Below are positions 24,554 through 33,231 of a DNA stretch of 40,482 nucleotides, in pieces (positions within the stretch are counted from its first letter, which is position 1; each line of letters starts with the position of its first letter). Origin of the DNA: Hespellia sp. (GTDB lineage Bacteria; Bacillota; Clostridia; Lachnospirales; Lachnospiraceae); NCBI GenBank assembly GCA_028693555.1, contig JAQUVD010000032.1:1-40482 (forward strand). Direction: 5' to 3'. Under the pieces are notes generated by a model, which did not search any database, was not told where the DNA came from, and saw nothing but the letters and a program-made list of their open reading frames with translations. The position numbers and the translations under genes are program-made.

Positions 24554-25489
24554 TTAAAGGTGCAGGTACTCTTTGATCTGTCCATAGATGATATTCATCA
24601 GATTCGTGCGGGCCTGCACACTTGCCCAGCCGATATGCGGGGTAATGAGCAGTTTTTGGCTGTCAGAGATCTGAGCCAATGGATTATCTGCTGCCATTGG
24701 TTCTGTATCCAGAACATCAAGGCCTGCGGCGGCAATCGAGTGATTCTCTAATGCTCTTGTAAGTGCTGCTTCATCCACAATCGGTCCGCGTCCAAGATTC
24801 AGAAAAATGGCAGAGGATTTCATTTTCTCAAAGGCGTCTTGATTCATCAGTTTTTGCGTGTGCTTTGTCAGTGGTGCATGGACAGAGATGATATCCGAGG
24901 TTCGAAGGAGCGTATCAAAATCCACCTGCCGGTAGCCATCCTGCGGAGCACTTCCCGATGGAGAGTAATAAATCACCTTCGCACCAAAACATGCTGCAAT
25001 ATCGGCAACCCTTCTGCCAATTGCACCAAGCCCGATGATGCCCCAGGTCTGTCCGGCTGTCTCGTTGAAATGCTGCTCAAAATGGGTGAAAGAAGTATCG
25101 CCCATGTAGCTGCCACTTTTCACATAGTCATCGTAGTAGCGCAGCTTCTCGGCAAGGAAAAAGTGCATGGCAAAGGTATGCTGCGCCACCGATTCGGTTG
25201 AATAACCGGCAACATTTCTCCATGCAATGTTCTGGCTGTCTAAATATTCTTTGTCAAGATTATTTGTTCCGGTTGCAGTGACACAGATGAGCTTCAGATT
25301 CTTTGCACCGGCTAAGGTCTGCGCATTTGCCTCCACTTTATTGAGGATTACAACATCCGCATCTGCAACACGGGCAGGAACCTCTTCTGCAGAGGAGTAG
25401 TCATATTTTACAACTTCACCCAGTTTTTCATATTGTGATAAATCGATATCGTCACCGATTGTCTTTCCATCTAAAAATACAATTTTCAT
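24554..25489 (-). CDS. D-2-hydroxyacid dehydrogenase, NAD(P)-dependent
   Basis: A 311-aa enzyme of the glycerate/hydroxypyruvate reductase group. The start is the ATG at 25489 (MKIVFLDGKTIGDD), preceded by AAAGGGTGG; the open frame's earlier ATG at 25516 lacks a ribosome site. The Rossmann motif GLGAIGRRVADIAACFGAKV lies at about residues 148-167. The catalytic Arg is in NLGRGPIVDE, the Glu in LDTEPM and the His in TPHIGWAS. Which 2-keto acid it reduces cannot be read. It is divergent from nudC and has its own promoter. Confidence 0.9.
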   Translation of the reverse strand: MKIVFLDGKTIGDDIDLSQYEKLGEVVKYDYSSAEEVPARVADADVVILNKVEANAQTLAGAKNLKLICVTATGTNNLDKEYLDSQNIAWRNVAGYSTESVAQHTFAMHFFLAEKLRYYDDYVKSGSYMGDTSFTHFEQHFNETAGQTWGIIGLGAIGRRVADIAACFGAKVIYYSPSGSAPQDGYRQVDFDTLLRTSDIISVHAPLTKHTQKLMNQDAFEKMKSSAIFLNLGRGPIVDEAALTRALENHSIAAAGLDVLDTEPMAADNPLAQISDSQKLLITPHIGWASVQARTNLMNIIYGQIKEYLHL

Positions 25490-25532
25490 GTCTATCCACC
25501 CTTTCCGTAGAAACATATTTCAAATATTTTTT

Positions 25533-25561
25533 ATTATGATGGAACGAATCGAAAATGTCAA
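25533..25561 (-). promoter_or_regulatory. Promoter of the 2-hydroxyacid dehydrogenase gene
   Basis: A perfect TTGACA (25561-25556 on the minus strand) and CATAAT (25538-25533) are 17 bp apart, about 45 bp before the start codon. Confidence 0.65.
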
Positions 25562-25666
25562 TCACTCCCTTGTCATTGATTTCACGGAAAAGGGGGTGTC
25601 GAAAATGAAAAAATAGTGATATGATAGTAGCGTATATTTAACGACTAGAATAGGAGCTTTAAGATT

Positions 25667-26503
25667 ATGATACAAGACATTGCGCCACATCAATACGATA
25701 ATACATATAAACCGGTTCCGCCGGAGAGAGGGAGTTTTGCGCTGTGTTACGAAGGAAGAACAGCGATGGTCCATATGACCGGGGAGGCAGTTGCGTTTCC
25801 GACATTTGCGGACTTAGAAGGATTAAATGACGACATTTACGAGGATTATACCTATCTGTTTACCATTGATGAAAAGAGATTTTATCTCGTGACCGAAATA
25901 AACCGGGAGCGATTGTCTGAATTCACAATGGAAAATGTTGAGATGTTCAGACACGTCCAGCCGCGATTTTTGGCATTCGCCGGCATTACGGGTCTTCAGC
26001 TTCATAACTGGTATCAGAACCATAAGTTCTGTGGCAGATGTGGGAAGCGAATGAAAAAAGATACGAAGGAACGTATGCTTTTTTGTGAAGCGTGCCATAA
26101 TATGGAATATCCAAAAATCTGTCCGGCAACGATTATCGGAGTTACGCATGGAAATCGTATTCTGATGTCAAAGTATGCAGGCCGCACGTATAAGAATTAT
26201 GCACTCCTTGCAGGTTTTGTAGAAGTGGGGGAAACGGTTGAGGAGACGGTAAGGCGTGAAGTTATGGAAGAGGTTGGATTAAAAGTTAAGAACATTCGTT
26301 ATTATAAGAGCCAGCCGTGGTCGTTCAGCGATACAATTCTGATGGGGTATTTTGCCGATCTCGATGGAGAGGAAGAGATTACGCTCGATCAGGAAGAGCT
26401 TGCATTAGCAGAATGGTTTGAAAGAGAAGAGATTCCAACAACGAAGACAGATGACAGTCTGACGAATGAGATGATTATGGCTTTCAAAAATGGAGAACTA
26501 TAA
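25667..26503 (+). CDS. nudC: NAD+ diphosphatase NudC (Nudix)
   Basis: A 278-aa Nudix enzyme that splits NAD(H) and can remove NAD caps from RNA. After an N-terminal region, a zinc ribbon is visible (FCGRCGKRM with Cys121 and Cys124, then FCEACH). The Nudix box is GFVEVGETVEETVRREVMEEVG (from about residue 183). The NudC-specific SQPWSFSD motif follows, in place of SQPWPFP. A likely extended -10, TG-A-TATGAT (-10 at 25620-25625), lies upstream. It is probably co-transcribed with the YitT and aminopeptidase genes downstream. Confidence 0.93.
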   Translation: MIQDIAPHQYDNTYKPVPPERGSFALCYEGRTAMVHMTGEAVAFPTFADLEGLNDDIYEDYTYLFTIDEKRFYLVTEINRERLSEFTMENVEMFRHVQPRFLAFAGITGLQLHNWYQNHKFCGRCGKRMKKDTKERMLFCEACHNMEYPKICPATIIGVTHGNRILMSKYAGRTYKNYALLAGFVEVGETVEETVRREVMEEVGLKVKNIRYYKSQPWSFSDTILMGYFADLDGEEEITLDQEELALAEWFEREEIPTTKTDDSLTNEMIMAFKNGEL

Positions 26504-26530
26504 TAGGAAAAGAGAAGAGGTATAACGGGT

Positions 26531-27388
26531 ATGTTAAAAAAGATAGATTACAAAAAACTGGCATATGATATCATGATTGATGTTGTTGCCGGCGTGTTGA
26601 TTGCAATTGGGGTGTATAATTTTGCAGCCAACTCAGGATTTCCGCTTGCCGGTGTATCCGGTCTGGCATTGATCGGATACCATCTGTTTCACTTCCCGAT
26701 TGGTGTGACAACGATGGTTCTGAATATTCCTATTGCATTGGGATGTTATAGAACGCTTGGAAGAGAATTTTTTGTCAGATCAATCCGGTCTGTGATTATC
26801 ACGTCGGTGATCGTGGATGTGATTGCACCACTATTTCCAACTTATTCCGGCGATCTTATGCTCTCTGCAATCTGTACCGGAATTTTCTCCGGACTTGGAT
26901 ATGCACTGATTTTTACGAACAATTCATCAACGGGCGGTATGGATTTCATCTCGATGTCAATCCGGGCAAAGAATCCACATGTATCACTTGGCAAGATTAC
27001 ATTTATAATTGATGCATTCATCGTGGCGATTGGTGGATGGATTTTCAGAGATGTAGATGCGACGATTTATGGATTTATCATCTCATATCTGCTTTCAGCC
27101 ATTATCGATAAGCTGATGTATGGTATTGATTCAGGCAAGATGACACTGATTGTTACAGAACAGGGACAGGCAGTGGCAGACACGATCGCACAGTATTCCG
27201 ACCGCGGCTCCACGATTTTGCGTGGAACCGGAAGCTATTCAGGAAGTGACAAAGAGGTCGTAATGTGTGCATGTAACAATAAACAGATGTACGCGGTTCG
27301 AAAAGCTGTGAAGAAAGTAGATCCAAAGGCATTTACGGTCATTATGGAATCAAACGAAGTTGTTGGAGAGGGATTTAAGGAAGAATAG
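26531..27388 (+). CDS. YitT-family membrane protein
   Basis: A 285-aa protein with five or six membrane helices in the first two thirds (blocks NFAANSGFPLAGVSGLALIGYH and IFTNNSSTGGMDFISM) and a soluble C-terminal DUF2179 domain (GSTILRGTGSYSGSDKEVVMCACNNKQ). The family is widespread in Firmicutes and its transport substrate is unknown. It lies 27 bp after nudC and 2 bp before the aminopeptidase gene, so an operon is likely. Confidence 0.9.
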   Translation: MLKKIDYKKLAYDIMIDVVAGVLIAIGVYNFAANSGFPLAGVSGLALIGYHLFHFPIGVTTMVLNIPIALGCYRTLGREFFVRSIRSVIITSVIVDVIAPLFPTYSGDLMLSAICTGIFSGLGYALIFTNNSSTGGMDFISMSIRAKNPHVSLGKITFIIDAFIVAIGGWIFRDVDATIYGFIISYLLSAIIDKLMYGIDSGKMTLIVTEQGQAVADTIAQYSDRGSTILRGTGSYSGSDKEVVMCACNNKQMYAVRKAVKKVDPKAFTVIMESNEVVGEGFKEE

Positions 27389-27390
27389 AT

Positions 27391-29184
27391 ATGAATCAGA
27401 TTACAGAACGAGTAGCTTCACTTAGAGCAATTATGAAACAGAGGGGAATTGATATTTATGTGATTCCATCTGCAGATTTTCACCAGAGCGAGTATGTGGG
27501 GGAGTATTTTAAGACGCGTGCTTTCCTGACCGGATTCACAGGATCGGCGGGGACCGCAGTCATTACGGATGGGGAAGCCGGTCTTTGGACGGACGGCAGA
27601 TATTTTCTGCAGGCACAGCAGCAGCTAAAGGATACACCGTATACGCTGCAGAAAATGGGTGAAGAAGGTGTTCTGACGATAGAGGCATATATAGAAGAAA
27701 AGCTGCAGGAAAAGGGCGTGATCGGATTCGACGGGCGCACAATTTCTGTGGAACAGGGAAAGCTTCTTGCGCAGATTGCAAAAACAAAGCATGGTGACAT
27801 CCACTTCGGGCGTGATCTGGCGGGTGATATCTGGGAAGATCGCCCACAGCTCTCACAGGAAAAGGCGTTTTTTCTTGAGGAGAGATTCAGTGGCGAGTCA
27901 GTGTCTCATAAGCTTGACCGCGTGAGAGCGGCGATGAAAGAGAACGGTGCCAACACGCATGTGCTAACGACGTTGGATGATATCTGCTGGTTATTTAATA
28001 TGAGAGGAAATGACATCGCATTTTCCCCTCTTGTGCTGAGCTATGCAATTATTTATCCGCAGTCCGCACAGCTCTTTGTGGATAAAGCGAAGCTGGACTT
28101 TGCAATCTGTGGAGAACTTCAAAAAAACGGAGTAACAATCTGCCCATATGAAGAAATCTATGAGACGGTGAAACGGTTTGAATGCAGAGATAAGATTCTA
28201 TTAGATCCGGAGAAACTAAATTATGCACTTTACAACCTGATTCCAGAAAATGTGGAGAAGATTGAAAAGATGAATCCTACGACATTTTTTAAAGCGGTGA
28301 AGAATCCGGTAGAGATTCAGAATATCAGGAATGCGCATTTAAAAGATGGAATTGCGGTTACGAAATTTCTGTATTGGCTGAAGACGCATGTTGGACAGGA
28401 AGAGATGTCTGAGATGAGTGTGTCAGAGAAACTGGAGGAATTTCGAAGGGCACAGGATGGCTTTATCGGTCCAAGCTTTGCACCGATCAGTGCATATAAA
28501 GAACATGCAGCAATCGTTCATTATGAATCGACGCCGGAGACGAATGTGTCATTAAGACCGGAAGGACTTCTTCTGATGGATACGGGCGGTCATTATCAGG
28601 AAGGCACGACAGATATTACCAGAACGATTGCACTGGGACCGGTCTCGCAGGAGGAACGGGAGCATTTTACGATTGTCGCAATCAGCATGCTTGCACTTGG
28701 CAACGTGACCTTTCTTTATGGCTGTGATGGAGCAAATCTGGACATTATTGCACGTGAGCCGTTCTGGAAACGCGGACTGAACTTTAATCATGGAACAGGA
28801 CATGGTGTGGGGTATCTGATGAATGTACATGAAGGGCCGAATGCATTTCGCTGGAAGAACAAATCCAAAGCGGAGATCTATCCGCTGGAGGAAGGGATGA
28901 TCACGACGGATGAGCCGGGTCTGTATATTGCGGATTCGCATGGTATTCGAACGGAGAATGAGCTTCTGACGGTGAAGGCACAGAAGAATGCGAATGGACA
29001 GTTTATGAAGTTTGAGTATCTGACATTTGTGCCGGTGGATCTGGATGCGATGGATGTAAATTTGATGACGAGGGATGACATTCAGAGACTGAATGATTAT
29101 CACAAAATGGTATATGAGGTGCTTTCTCCATTTCTGACCGAAGAGGAAGAAAGATGGCTGAAAAAACAGACAAGAAGCCTGTGA
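27391..29184 (+). CDS. Aminopeptidase P family Xaa-Pro peptidase (M24)
   Basis: A 597-aa, three-domain enzyme resembling eukaryote-type aminopeptidase P1, longer than the usual bacterial PepP (about 440 aa). Two creatinase-like N-domains occupy about residues 1-300. The catalytic pita-bread fold shows the five dinuclear metal ligands: Asp in LLMDTGG (about 396), Asp in TTDITRT (about 407), His in NHGTGHGVGY, Glu in TTDEPGLY and Glu in RTENELL. A C-terminal tail of about 60 residues follows. It would remove N-terminal residues preceding proline from cytoplasmic peptides. It is the last gene of the nudC-yitT unit. Confidence 0.92.
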   Translation: MNQITERVASLRAIMKQRGIDIYVIPSADFHQSEYVGEYFKTRAFLTGFTGSAGTAVITDGEAGLWTDGRYFLQAQQQLKDTPYTLQKMGEEGVLTIEAYIEEKLQEKGVIGFDGRTISVEQGKLLAQIAKTKHGDIHFGRDLAGDIWEDRPQLSQEKAFFLEERFSGESVSHKLDRVRAAMKENGANTHVLTTLDDICWLFNMRGNDIAFSPLVLSYAIIYPQSAQLFVDKAKLDFAICGELQKNGVTICPYEEIYETVKRFECRDKILLDPEKLNYALYNLIPENVEKIEKMNPTTFFKAVKNPVEIQNIRNAHLKDGIAVTKFLYWLKTHVGQEEMSEMSVSEKLEEFRRAQDGFIGPSFAPISAYKEHAAIVHYESTPETNVSLRPEGLLLMDTGGHYQEGTTDITRTIALGPVSQEEREHFTIVAISMLALGNVTFLYGCDGANLDIIAREPFWKRGLNFNHGTGHGVGYLMNVHEGPNAFRWKNKSKAEIYPLEEGMITTDEPGLYIADSHGIRTENELLTVKAQKNANGQFMKFEYLTFVPVDLDAMDVNLMTRDDIQRLNDYHKMVYEVLSPFLTEEEERWLKKQTRSL

Positions 29185-29218
29185 TGATAGCAGGTTACTT
29201 AGAGCGGGAGGCATTGGT

Positions 29219-29914
29219 ATGATTTATTGTGTAGAAGATGATATGAATATTCGGGAACTGGTGATTTATACACTAAACAGCACGGGGATGGACGCAAAAG
29301 GATTTGACGAGAGCAGTGCATTCTGGCAGGCTCTGGAGGAGTCCATGCCGGAACTTGTGCTGCTCGACATCATGTTGCCGGGTGAAGATGGGATTGCTAT
29401 CTTAAAAAAGCTTAAGACAAACGCGAGAACAAAGGAAATTCCGGTTATCATGCTGACGGCAAAGGGGACAGAATATGACAAAGTAATTGGACTGGATTCA
29501 GGCGCAGATGATTATGTGACAAAACCATTTGGAATGATGGAGCTGGTATCCAGAATCAAAGCCGTGCTGCGAAGAACCGGAGTGCCGGTCAGTAAAGATG
29601 TGCTTAGCGCAGGCAGCGTGGAGGTCGATACAAAGAAACATCAGGTGATGGTTGACGGGAGAGAAGTCATCCTGACATTAAAGGAGTTCGATCTGTTGGA
29701 GCTGCTGCTTCGCAATAAGAACAGCGTACTCTCGCGGGATCAGCTGCTTACGAATATCTGGGGATATGATTTTGGCGGAGAGACGCGAACGGTTGATGTA
29801 CATATTCGAACACTCAGACAGAAACTGGCAGCAAAGGAAGAGATCATAGAGACGATCCGCGGAGTAGGCTATCGCATTTCCGATAAACAGAACATACCTG
29901 GAGGAAGAGCATGA
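29219..29914 (+). CDS. PhoB/PhoP-type response regulator (first copy)
   Basis: A 231-aa OmpR-family regulator. The receiver domain (about 1-118) has the acidic pair EDD at the start, the phospho-acceptor Asp in LLDIMLPGEDG (about 50), Thr in MLTAKG and Lys in VTKPFG. A winged-helix DNA-binding domain (about 130-225) follows, with LTLKEFDLLELLLRN and TRTVDVHIRTLRQKL. The Shine-Dalgarno is GGGAGG. It overlaps the histidine kinase gene by 4 bp. The next gene downstream carries a Pho box, so this is the likely phosphate-starvation regulator. A close paralogue lies at 37857-38534. Confidence 0.93.
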   Translation: MIYCVEDDMNIRELVIYTLNSTGMDAKGFDESSAFWQALEESMPELVLLDIMLPGEDGIAILKKLKTNARTKEIPVIMLTAKGTEYDKVIGLDSGADDYVTKPFGMMELVSRIKAVLRRTGVPVSKDVLSAGSVEVDTKKHQVMVDGREVILTLKEFDLLELLLRNKNSVLSRDQLLTNIWGYDFGGETRTVDVHIRTLRQKLAAKEEIIETIRGVGYRISDKQNIPGGRA

Positions 29915-31230
29915 GATCAAAAATTCAAAAGGCATTAGAGTTGATTCTGGTAATCACATTATTGATTTCGTATGGATTAATGACAGCAATTATCTATCAT
30001 CAGACACTTCATCTTCTGCGCGATGAGATTCAGCAGGAAGCGGAATATATCCAGACGGCGGTTGATATTTCCGGCTCCGATTATCTCAATGAACTCAAAG
30101 ATATTGACGCGGTAGATGTAGAAACCAGAGTCACCTGGATTACTGCTGACGGAGAGGTACAGTATGATTCCAAAAAAGACGCATCTTCTTTGGAAAATCA
30201 TGCCTCACGTCCGGAGATAAAAGCAGCAATGAAACATGGTTCCGGTTCCGATATCCGAACATCCGGAACGCTGGGACATCAGATGTACTACTATGCAGTC
30301 CTTCTGGATGACGGAACGGTACTGCGTCTGTCTAAGACAACGGACTCTATGGCGGCAACTGCTTTGAATATGCTGCCGATTATGATCGTGATTGCAGTGG
30401 CAATGCTTGTACTTGCATGGTTTTTATCAAAATGGCAGACGAAAAGAATTATCAAGCCAATCAATGACTTAGACCTTGAGAATCCATTGGAAAATGACGT
30501 GTACGAGGAGCTGACCCCTCTTTTGACTGCGATGGATGAGCAGAATCGGGAGAAGGACAAAATCGCACAGATGCGAAAAGAGTTTTCTGCAAACGTGTCA
30601 CACGAGTTAAAAACACCGTTGACCTCTATTTCGGGATATGCGGAGATTATGATGAATGGAATGGTCAAACCGGAGGATATGCCTACATTTTCAGAGCGAA
30701 TCTATAAAGAAGCAAAACGTCTGATCACACTTGTGGAGGATATCATCAAGCTTTCGAAGTTAGACGAAGAATCAGTCGAACTTGAAAAAGAGGAGGTGAA
30801 CCTGTATGATCTGACCCGTGAAATCTGCACATTACTCAGCACGCAGGCGGAGAAGAAGCATGTACATATTGAGGTGTCCGGCGGCAATGTCATCTACCAT
30901 GGAATTAGACGGATTCTGGATGAGATGATTTACAATGTCTGCGAAAATGCGATTAAATATAATGTGGAAAACGGTACAGTGAAAATCTGGGTGGGAAATA
31001 CGCTGGATGGACCTAAGATTATCGTGACAGATACCGGAATTGGAATTCCAAAGGAGCATCAGGAGCGAATTTTTGAACGGTTCTATCGTGTGGACAAAAG
31101 TCATTCCAAAGAGCGGGGCGGCACCGGACTTGGATTGTCTATTGTGAAACACGGAGCACTCTTACATGATATCAAAGTACAGGTTGAGAGTGAAGAACAG
31201 AAAGGTACAAAGATTACAATGCAGTTCTAG
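29911..31230 (+). CDS. PhoR-like sensor histidine kinase
   Basis: A 439-aa membrane kinase paired with the preceding regulator. Two membrane helices (about residues 8-28 and 148-170) enclose a sensor region of about 120 residues. The cytoplasmic side has a linker, then the HisKA dimerisation domain with His231 in SHELKTPLTSISG. The ATP-binding domain shows the N box (YNVCENAIKYN), G1 (DTGIGIP), F box (FERFYRVD) and G2 (GGTGLGLSIVK). No PAS domain is evident, unlike E. coli PhoR. It is the only kinase gene near either PhoB-like regulator. Confidence 0.93.
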   Translation: MRSKIQKALELILVITLLISYGLMTAIIYHQTLHLLRDEIQQEAEYIQTAVDISGSDYLNELKDIDAVDVETRVTWITADGEVQYDSKKDASSLENHASRPEIKAAMKHGSGSDIRTSGTLGHQMYYYAVLLDDGTVLRLSKTTDSMAATALNMLPIMIVIAVAMLVLAWFLSKWQTKRIIKPINDLDLENPLENDVYEELTPLLTAMDEQNREKDKIAQMRKEFSANVSHELKTPLTSISGYAEIMMNGMVKPEDMPTFSERIYKEAKRLITLVEDIIKLSKLDEESVELEKEEVNLYDLTREICTLLSTQAEKKHVHIEVSGGNVIYHGIRRILDEMIYNVCENAIKYNVENGTVKIWVGNTLDGPKIIVTDTGIGIPKEHQERIFERFYRVDKSHSKERGGTGLGLSIVKHGALLHDIKVQVESEEQKGTKITMQF

Positions 31231-31237
31231 AATAAGA

Positions 31238-31293
31238 TTTAACACATATTTAACAGGAATCCCACAACTCATTTAACATTCCGCCACTATACT
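31238..31293 (+). promoter_or_regulatory. Pho box and promoter of pstS-like/alarmone synthetase operon
   Basis: Three copies of TTTAACA start at 31238, 31249 and 31272 (steps of 11 and 23 bp; a degenerate copy fits at 31260). TATACT (31288-31293) follows the last copy after 9 bp. Direct TT(A/T)ACA repeats on an 11-bp pitch are the Firmicute PhoP/PhoB operator. It lies just after the kinase stop codon. The geometry is identical at the pst operon (33555-33609). Confidence 0.85.
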
Positions 31294-31330
31294 CATTCCT
31301 AGAGTAGGGAGCGTATGCGGAGGAAATGTG

Positions 31331-32233
31331 ATGAAAAAGAGAGTGACATGGGTAGATGGAATTACGATGTTGTTATTAGCGGTAATGTGTGCGACAATTA
31401 TAGGCGCAGCGGTATTATGTGGAGGCTGTACCGTAAAGGCGGACAGTGGAACCGATATCATCCCATATACGAGAGAAGACGGCTCCGGAACACGTGGAGC
31501 GTTTATTTCCATGACGGGGCTTGAAAAGCGCAATTTTCTGGGTGAACTGATGGATGATACAGCAGAAGATATCGCTGTGATCGGCTCTTCGGAAGAGATG
31601 ATGATTCAGGTTGCCAATACGCAGAACGGACTTGGCTATGTATCCTATGCAGTCGCAAAAGACTCGGATGCAGTCAAGATGCTGAAAGTAGATGGAGTCT
31701 TACCGACCATTGATCATATAAAAAATGAAACATATCCTCTGATTCGTACATTTCAGTTGGTTTATCAGGGACCGCTCACGGATATCGAAAAAGATTTTCT
31801 TCAATACGTGAAGAGTGAAGGTCAGGGATATATTGCAGAATACTGCGTGCCTGCCAGAAATGAAGGGATATTTCTTCCAAATGGTGCAGTCGGGAAGCTT
31901 GTGGTTAGCGGATCCACATCGATGACGCCGATGATGCGTGCGCTGGCTGAAGGATATATGCAGGCGAATCCAAACGCCAAAGTAGAGGTGAAAAGCTCGG
32001 ATTCAGAAGCCGGAATGATGGATGTCCTGGATGGGAGTTCCAATTTTGGCATGGTTTCAAGGGATTTGAAGAGTTATGAGAAAACGCTGCTTGATTCAGA
32101 ACGAGTGGGCAGAGATGCAATCGCAATCATCGTAAATCAGGAGAATGAGGTGGACGGTGTATCTACTTCACAGCTTAAAAAGATTTACAATGGTTCACTG
32201 ACCAGTTGGGAGTATTTGAACGTATATGAGTAA
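31331..32233 (+). CDS. PstS-like phosphate-binding lipoprotein, circularly permuted
   Basis: A 300-aa exported phosphate-binding protein. The ATG at 31331 was preferred to the GTG at 31328 by spacing from GGAGG. An N-terminal signal ends in a lipobox-like LCGGC. The phosphate-loop block REDGSGTRGAF comes first (Asp50), then GYVSYAVAK. Only later comes SGSTSMTPMMRALAEGY (from about residue 193), with SNFGMVSRDLK, the block that opens a classical PstS. The end, IYNGSLTSWEYL, matches the middle of classical PstS. The halves are therefore swapped. It sits behind a Pho box and overlaps the alarmone synthetase gene by 8 bp. It has no permease partners of its own and is a paralogue of the pstS at 33671. 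Confidence 0.85.
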   Translation: MKKRVTWVDGITMLLLAVMCATIIGAAVLCGGCTVKADSGTDIIPYTREDGSGTRGAFISMTGLEKRNFLGELMDDTAEDIAVIGSSEEMMIQVANTQNGLGYVSYAVAKDSDAVKMLKVDGVLPTIDHIKNETYPLIRTFQLVYQGPLTDIEKDFLQYVKSEGQGYIAEYCVPARNEGIFLPNGAVGKLVVSGSTSMTPMMRALAEGYMQANPNAKVEVKSSDSEAGMMDVLDGSSNFGMVSRDLKSYEKTLLDSERVGRDAIAIIVNQENEVDGVSTSQLKKIYNGSLTSWEYLNVYE

Positions 32234-32852
32234 TAATAAAAAGAAAATACAAAAATATTTAAATAGCGATACCTTTCAGGTGCGAAGTGAGTGTGGCATC
32301 AGCATTGTCAAGGCAAAGCTGAAGATTATTAATGCGGAACTGAAACTCCAGTATAACAGAGATGTGATTCATTCAACTACAAGCCGGTTGAAAATATATG
32401 GCAGCGTGATGGATAAGATGAATCGCAAAGGCCTCGAAGATGATGTGGATATCATGTTAGAGCATATCAATGACCTGGTTGGAATCCGTGCGGTATGTTC
32501 CTATACAGATGACTTGTATGAAGTCGCGGAACTATTGTGTGCACAGAAAGATGTCAGGCTCCTCAAACAGAAGGATTACATCAAAGAGCCGAAGACTTCC
32601 GGGTATCGAAGCTTGCATTTGATTGTCGAAGTGCCAATCTGCCTTGGTGAGGGCACACAGTGGGTGAAGATGGAGGTTCAGCTTCGCACAGCAGCGATGG
32701 ATTACTGGGCGAACCTAGATTATCAGCTGCAATATAAGAAGAGCAAGAAAAAAGCGCAGGTGATTGGGGAAGAGCTGAAAGAATATGCCAAAACGATTGA
32801 GGAAATGGATCGGAAGGTGCTGGAGCTGCGCAAGAGGATTGAGCGGTTGTAA
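32226..32852 (+). CDS. Small alarmone synthetase (RelA/SpoT synthetase domain, RelQ/RelP-like)
   Basis: A 208-aa, single-domain (p)ppGpp synthetase without a hydrolase or regulatory domain. Family landmarks in order: TTSRLKIYGSVMDKM (ATP site), INDLVGIRAVCSY, KDYIKEPKTSGYRSLHLIVEV (GTP and acceptor region) and MEVQLRTAAMDYWANLDYQLQYKK with the catalytic Glu in EVQLRT. The C-terminal helix (EEMDRKVLELRKRIERL) probably oligomerises. Its ATG is inside the end of the pstS-like gene, so it is translated from a Pho-box-driven mRNA. The long-hairpin element E2 begins directly after its stop codon. Confidence 0.9.
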   Translation: MSNNKKKIQKYLNSDTFQVRSECGISIVKAKLKIINAELKLQYNRDVIHSTTSRLKIYGSVMDKMNRKGLEDDVDIMLEHINDLVGIRAVCSYTDDLYEVAELLCAQKDVRLLKQKDYIKEPKTSGYRSLHLIVEVPICLGEGTQWVKMEVQLRTAAMDYWANLDYQLQYKKSKKKAQVIGEELKEYAKTIEEMDRKVLELRKRIERL

Positions 32853-33155
32853 ATTCATGTTTGTCGACTGGATTGAAGACCTTCTGCGGGCGCGGGCAGT
32901 ACTGTGTCGGGGGACATCATAAAGGTTAAGAACTGGTAAATAAAAAAGAGGCGTATCTAGCCGAAGTGTGATGAGGCGAGCAAGAATCTGATGATTCTTA
33001 CTCTTCACATCACTTGAAATATGCACTTGAGGTGCATATTTCATCGACTAGATATGCTTCTTTTTTACCAACCAGTTCTAGAACCTCCATGAAATTCCCC
33101 CGCCACAGTGCTGCCCGCGCTCGCAGAATCCTTCAAGACAGACAACATCCATGAA
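32853..33155 (+). repeat. Long-hairpin repeat element, copy E2
   Basis: A 303-bp imperfect palindrome, taken as the + orientation of the family. It starts with ATTCATG right after the synthetase stop and ends with the matching CATGAA. The arms of about 100 nt pair well: GCGCGGGCAG near 32890 faces CTGCCCGCGC near 33111. An inner stem (GCGTATCTAG with CTAGATATGC) is followed by a T run. The tip has two perfect hairpins: AAGAATC-TGAT-GATTCTT (32982-32999) and GAAATATGCAC-TTGAG-GTGCATATTTC (33016-33042). No ORF. The inner stem plus T-run would also terminate transcription. Confidence 0.8.
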
Positions 33156-33186
33156 GGTACAAAGCTTATGAAGCTTCGAGTCTATG

Positions 33187-33225
33187 GGCTAAAGGCGTGA
33201 AAGTAGCAGGCTTTCACCAATAGCC
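33187..33225. repeat. Hairpin between E2 and E3
   Basis: GGCTAAAGGCGTGAAAG (33187-33203) pairs imperfectly with CTTTCACCAATAGCC (33211-33225) around TAGCAGG. It fills the 76-bp gap between the two large elements. The E2 right end and E3 left end (CCATGAA and TTCATGG) also face each other across it. Confidence 0.5.
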
Positions 33226-33231
33226 TTGAAC

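Noticed and set aside
28552-29214. A 220-codon frame on the minus strand inside the aminopeptidase P gene
   Set aside because: The overlapping + strand gene has all metal ligands of the M24 fold; the antisense frame has no recognisable domain and is His/Arg/Ile-rich in the manner of shadow frames.
31331-32233. The PstS-like gene considered as a truncated pseudogene
   Set aside because: Its motifs are all present in the same order as in the second, clearly functional pstS, and it has a signal peptide, a Pho box and a coupled downstream gene.
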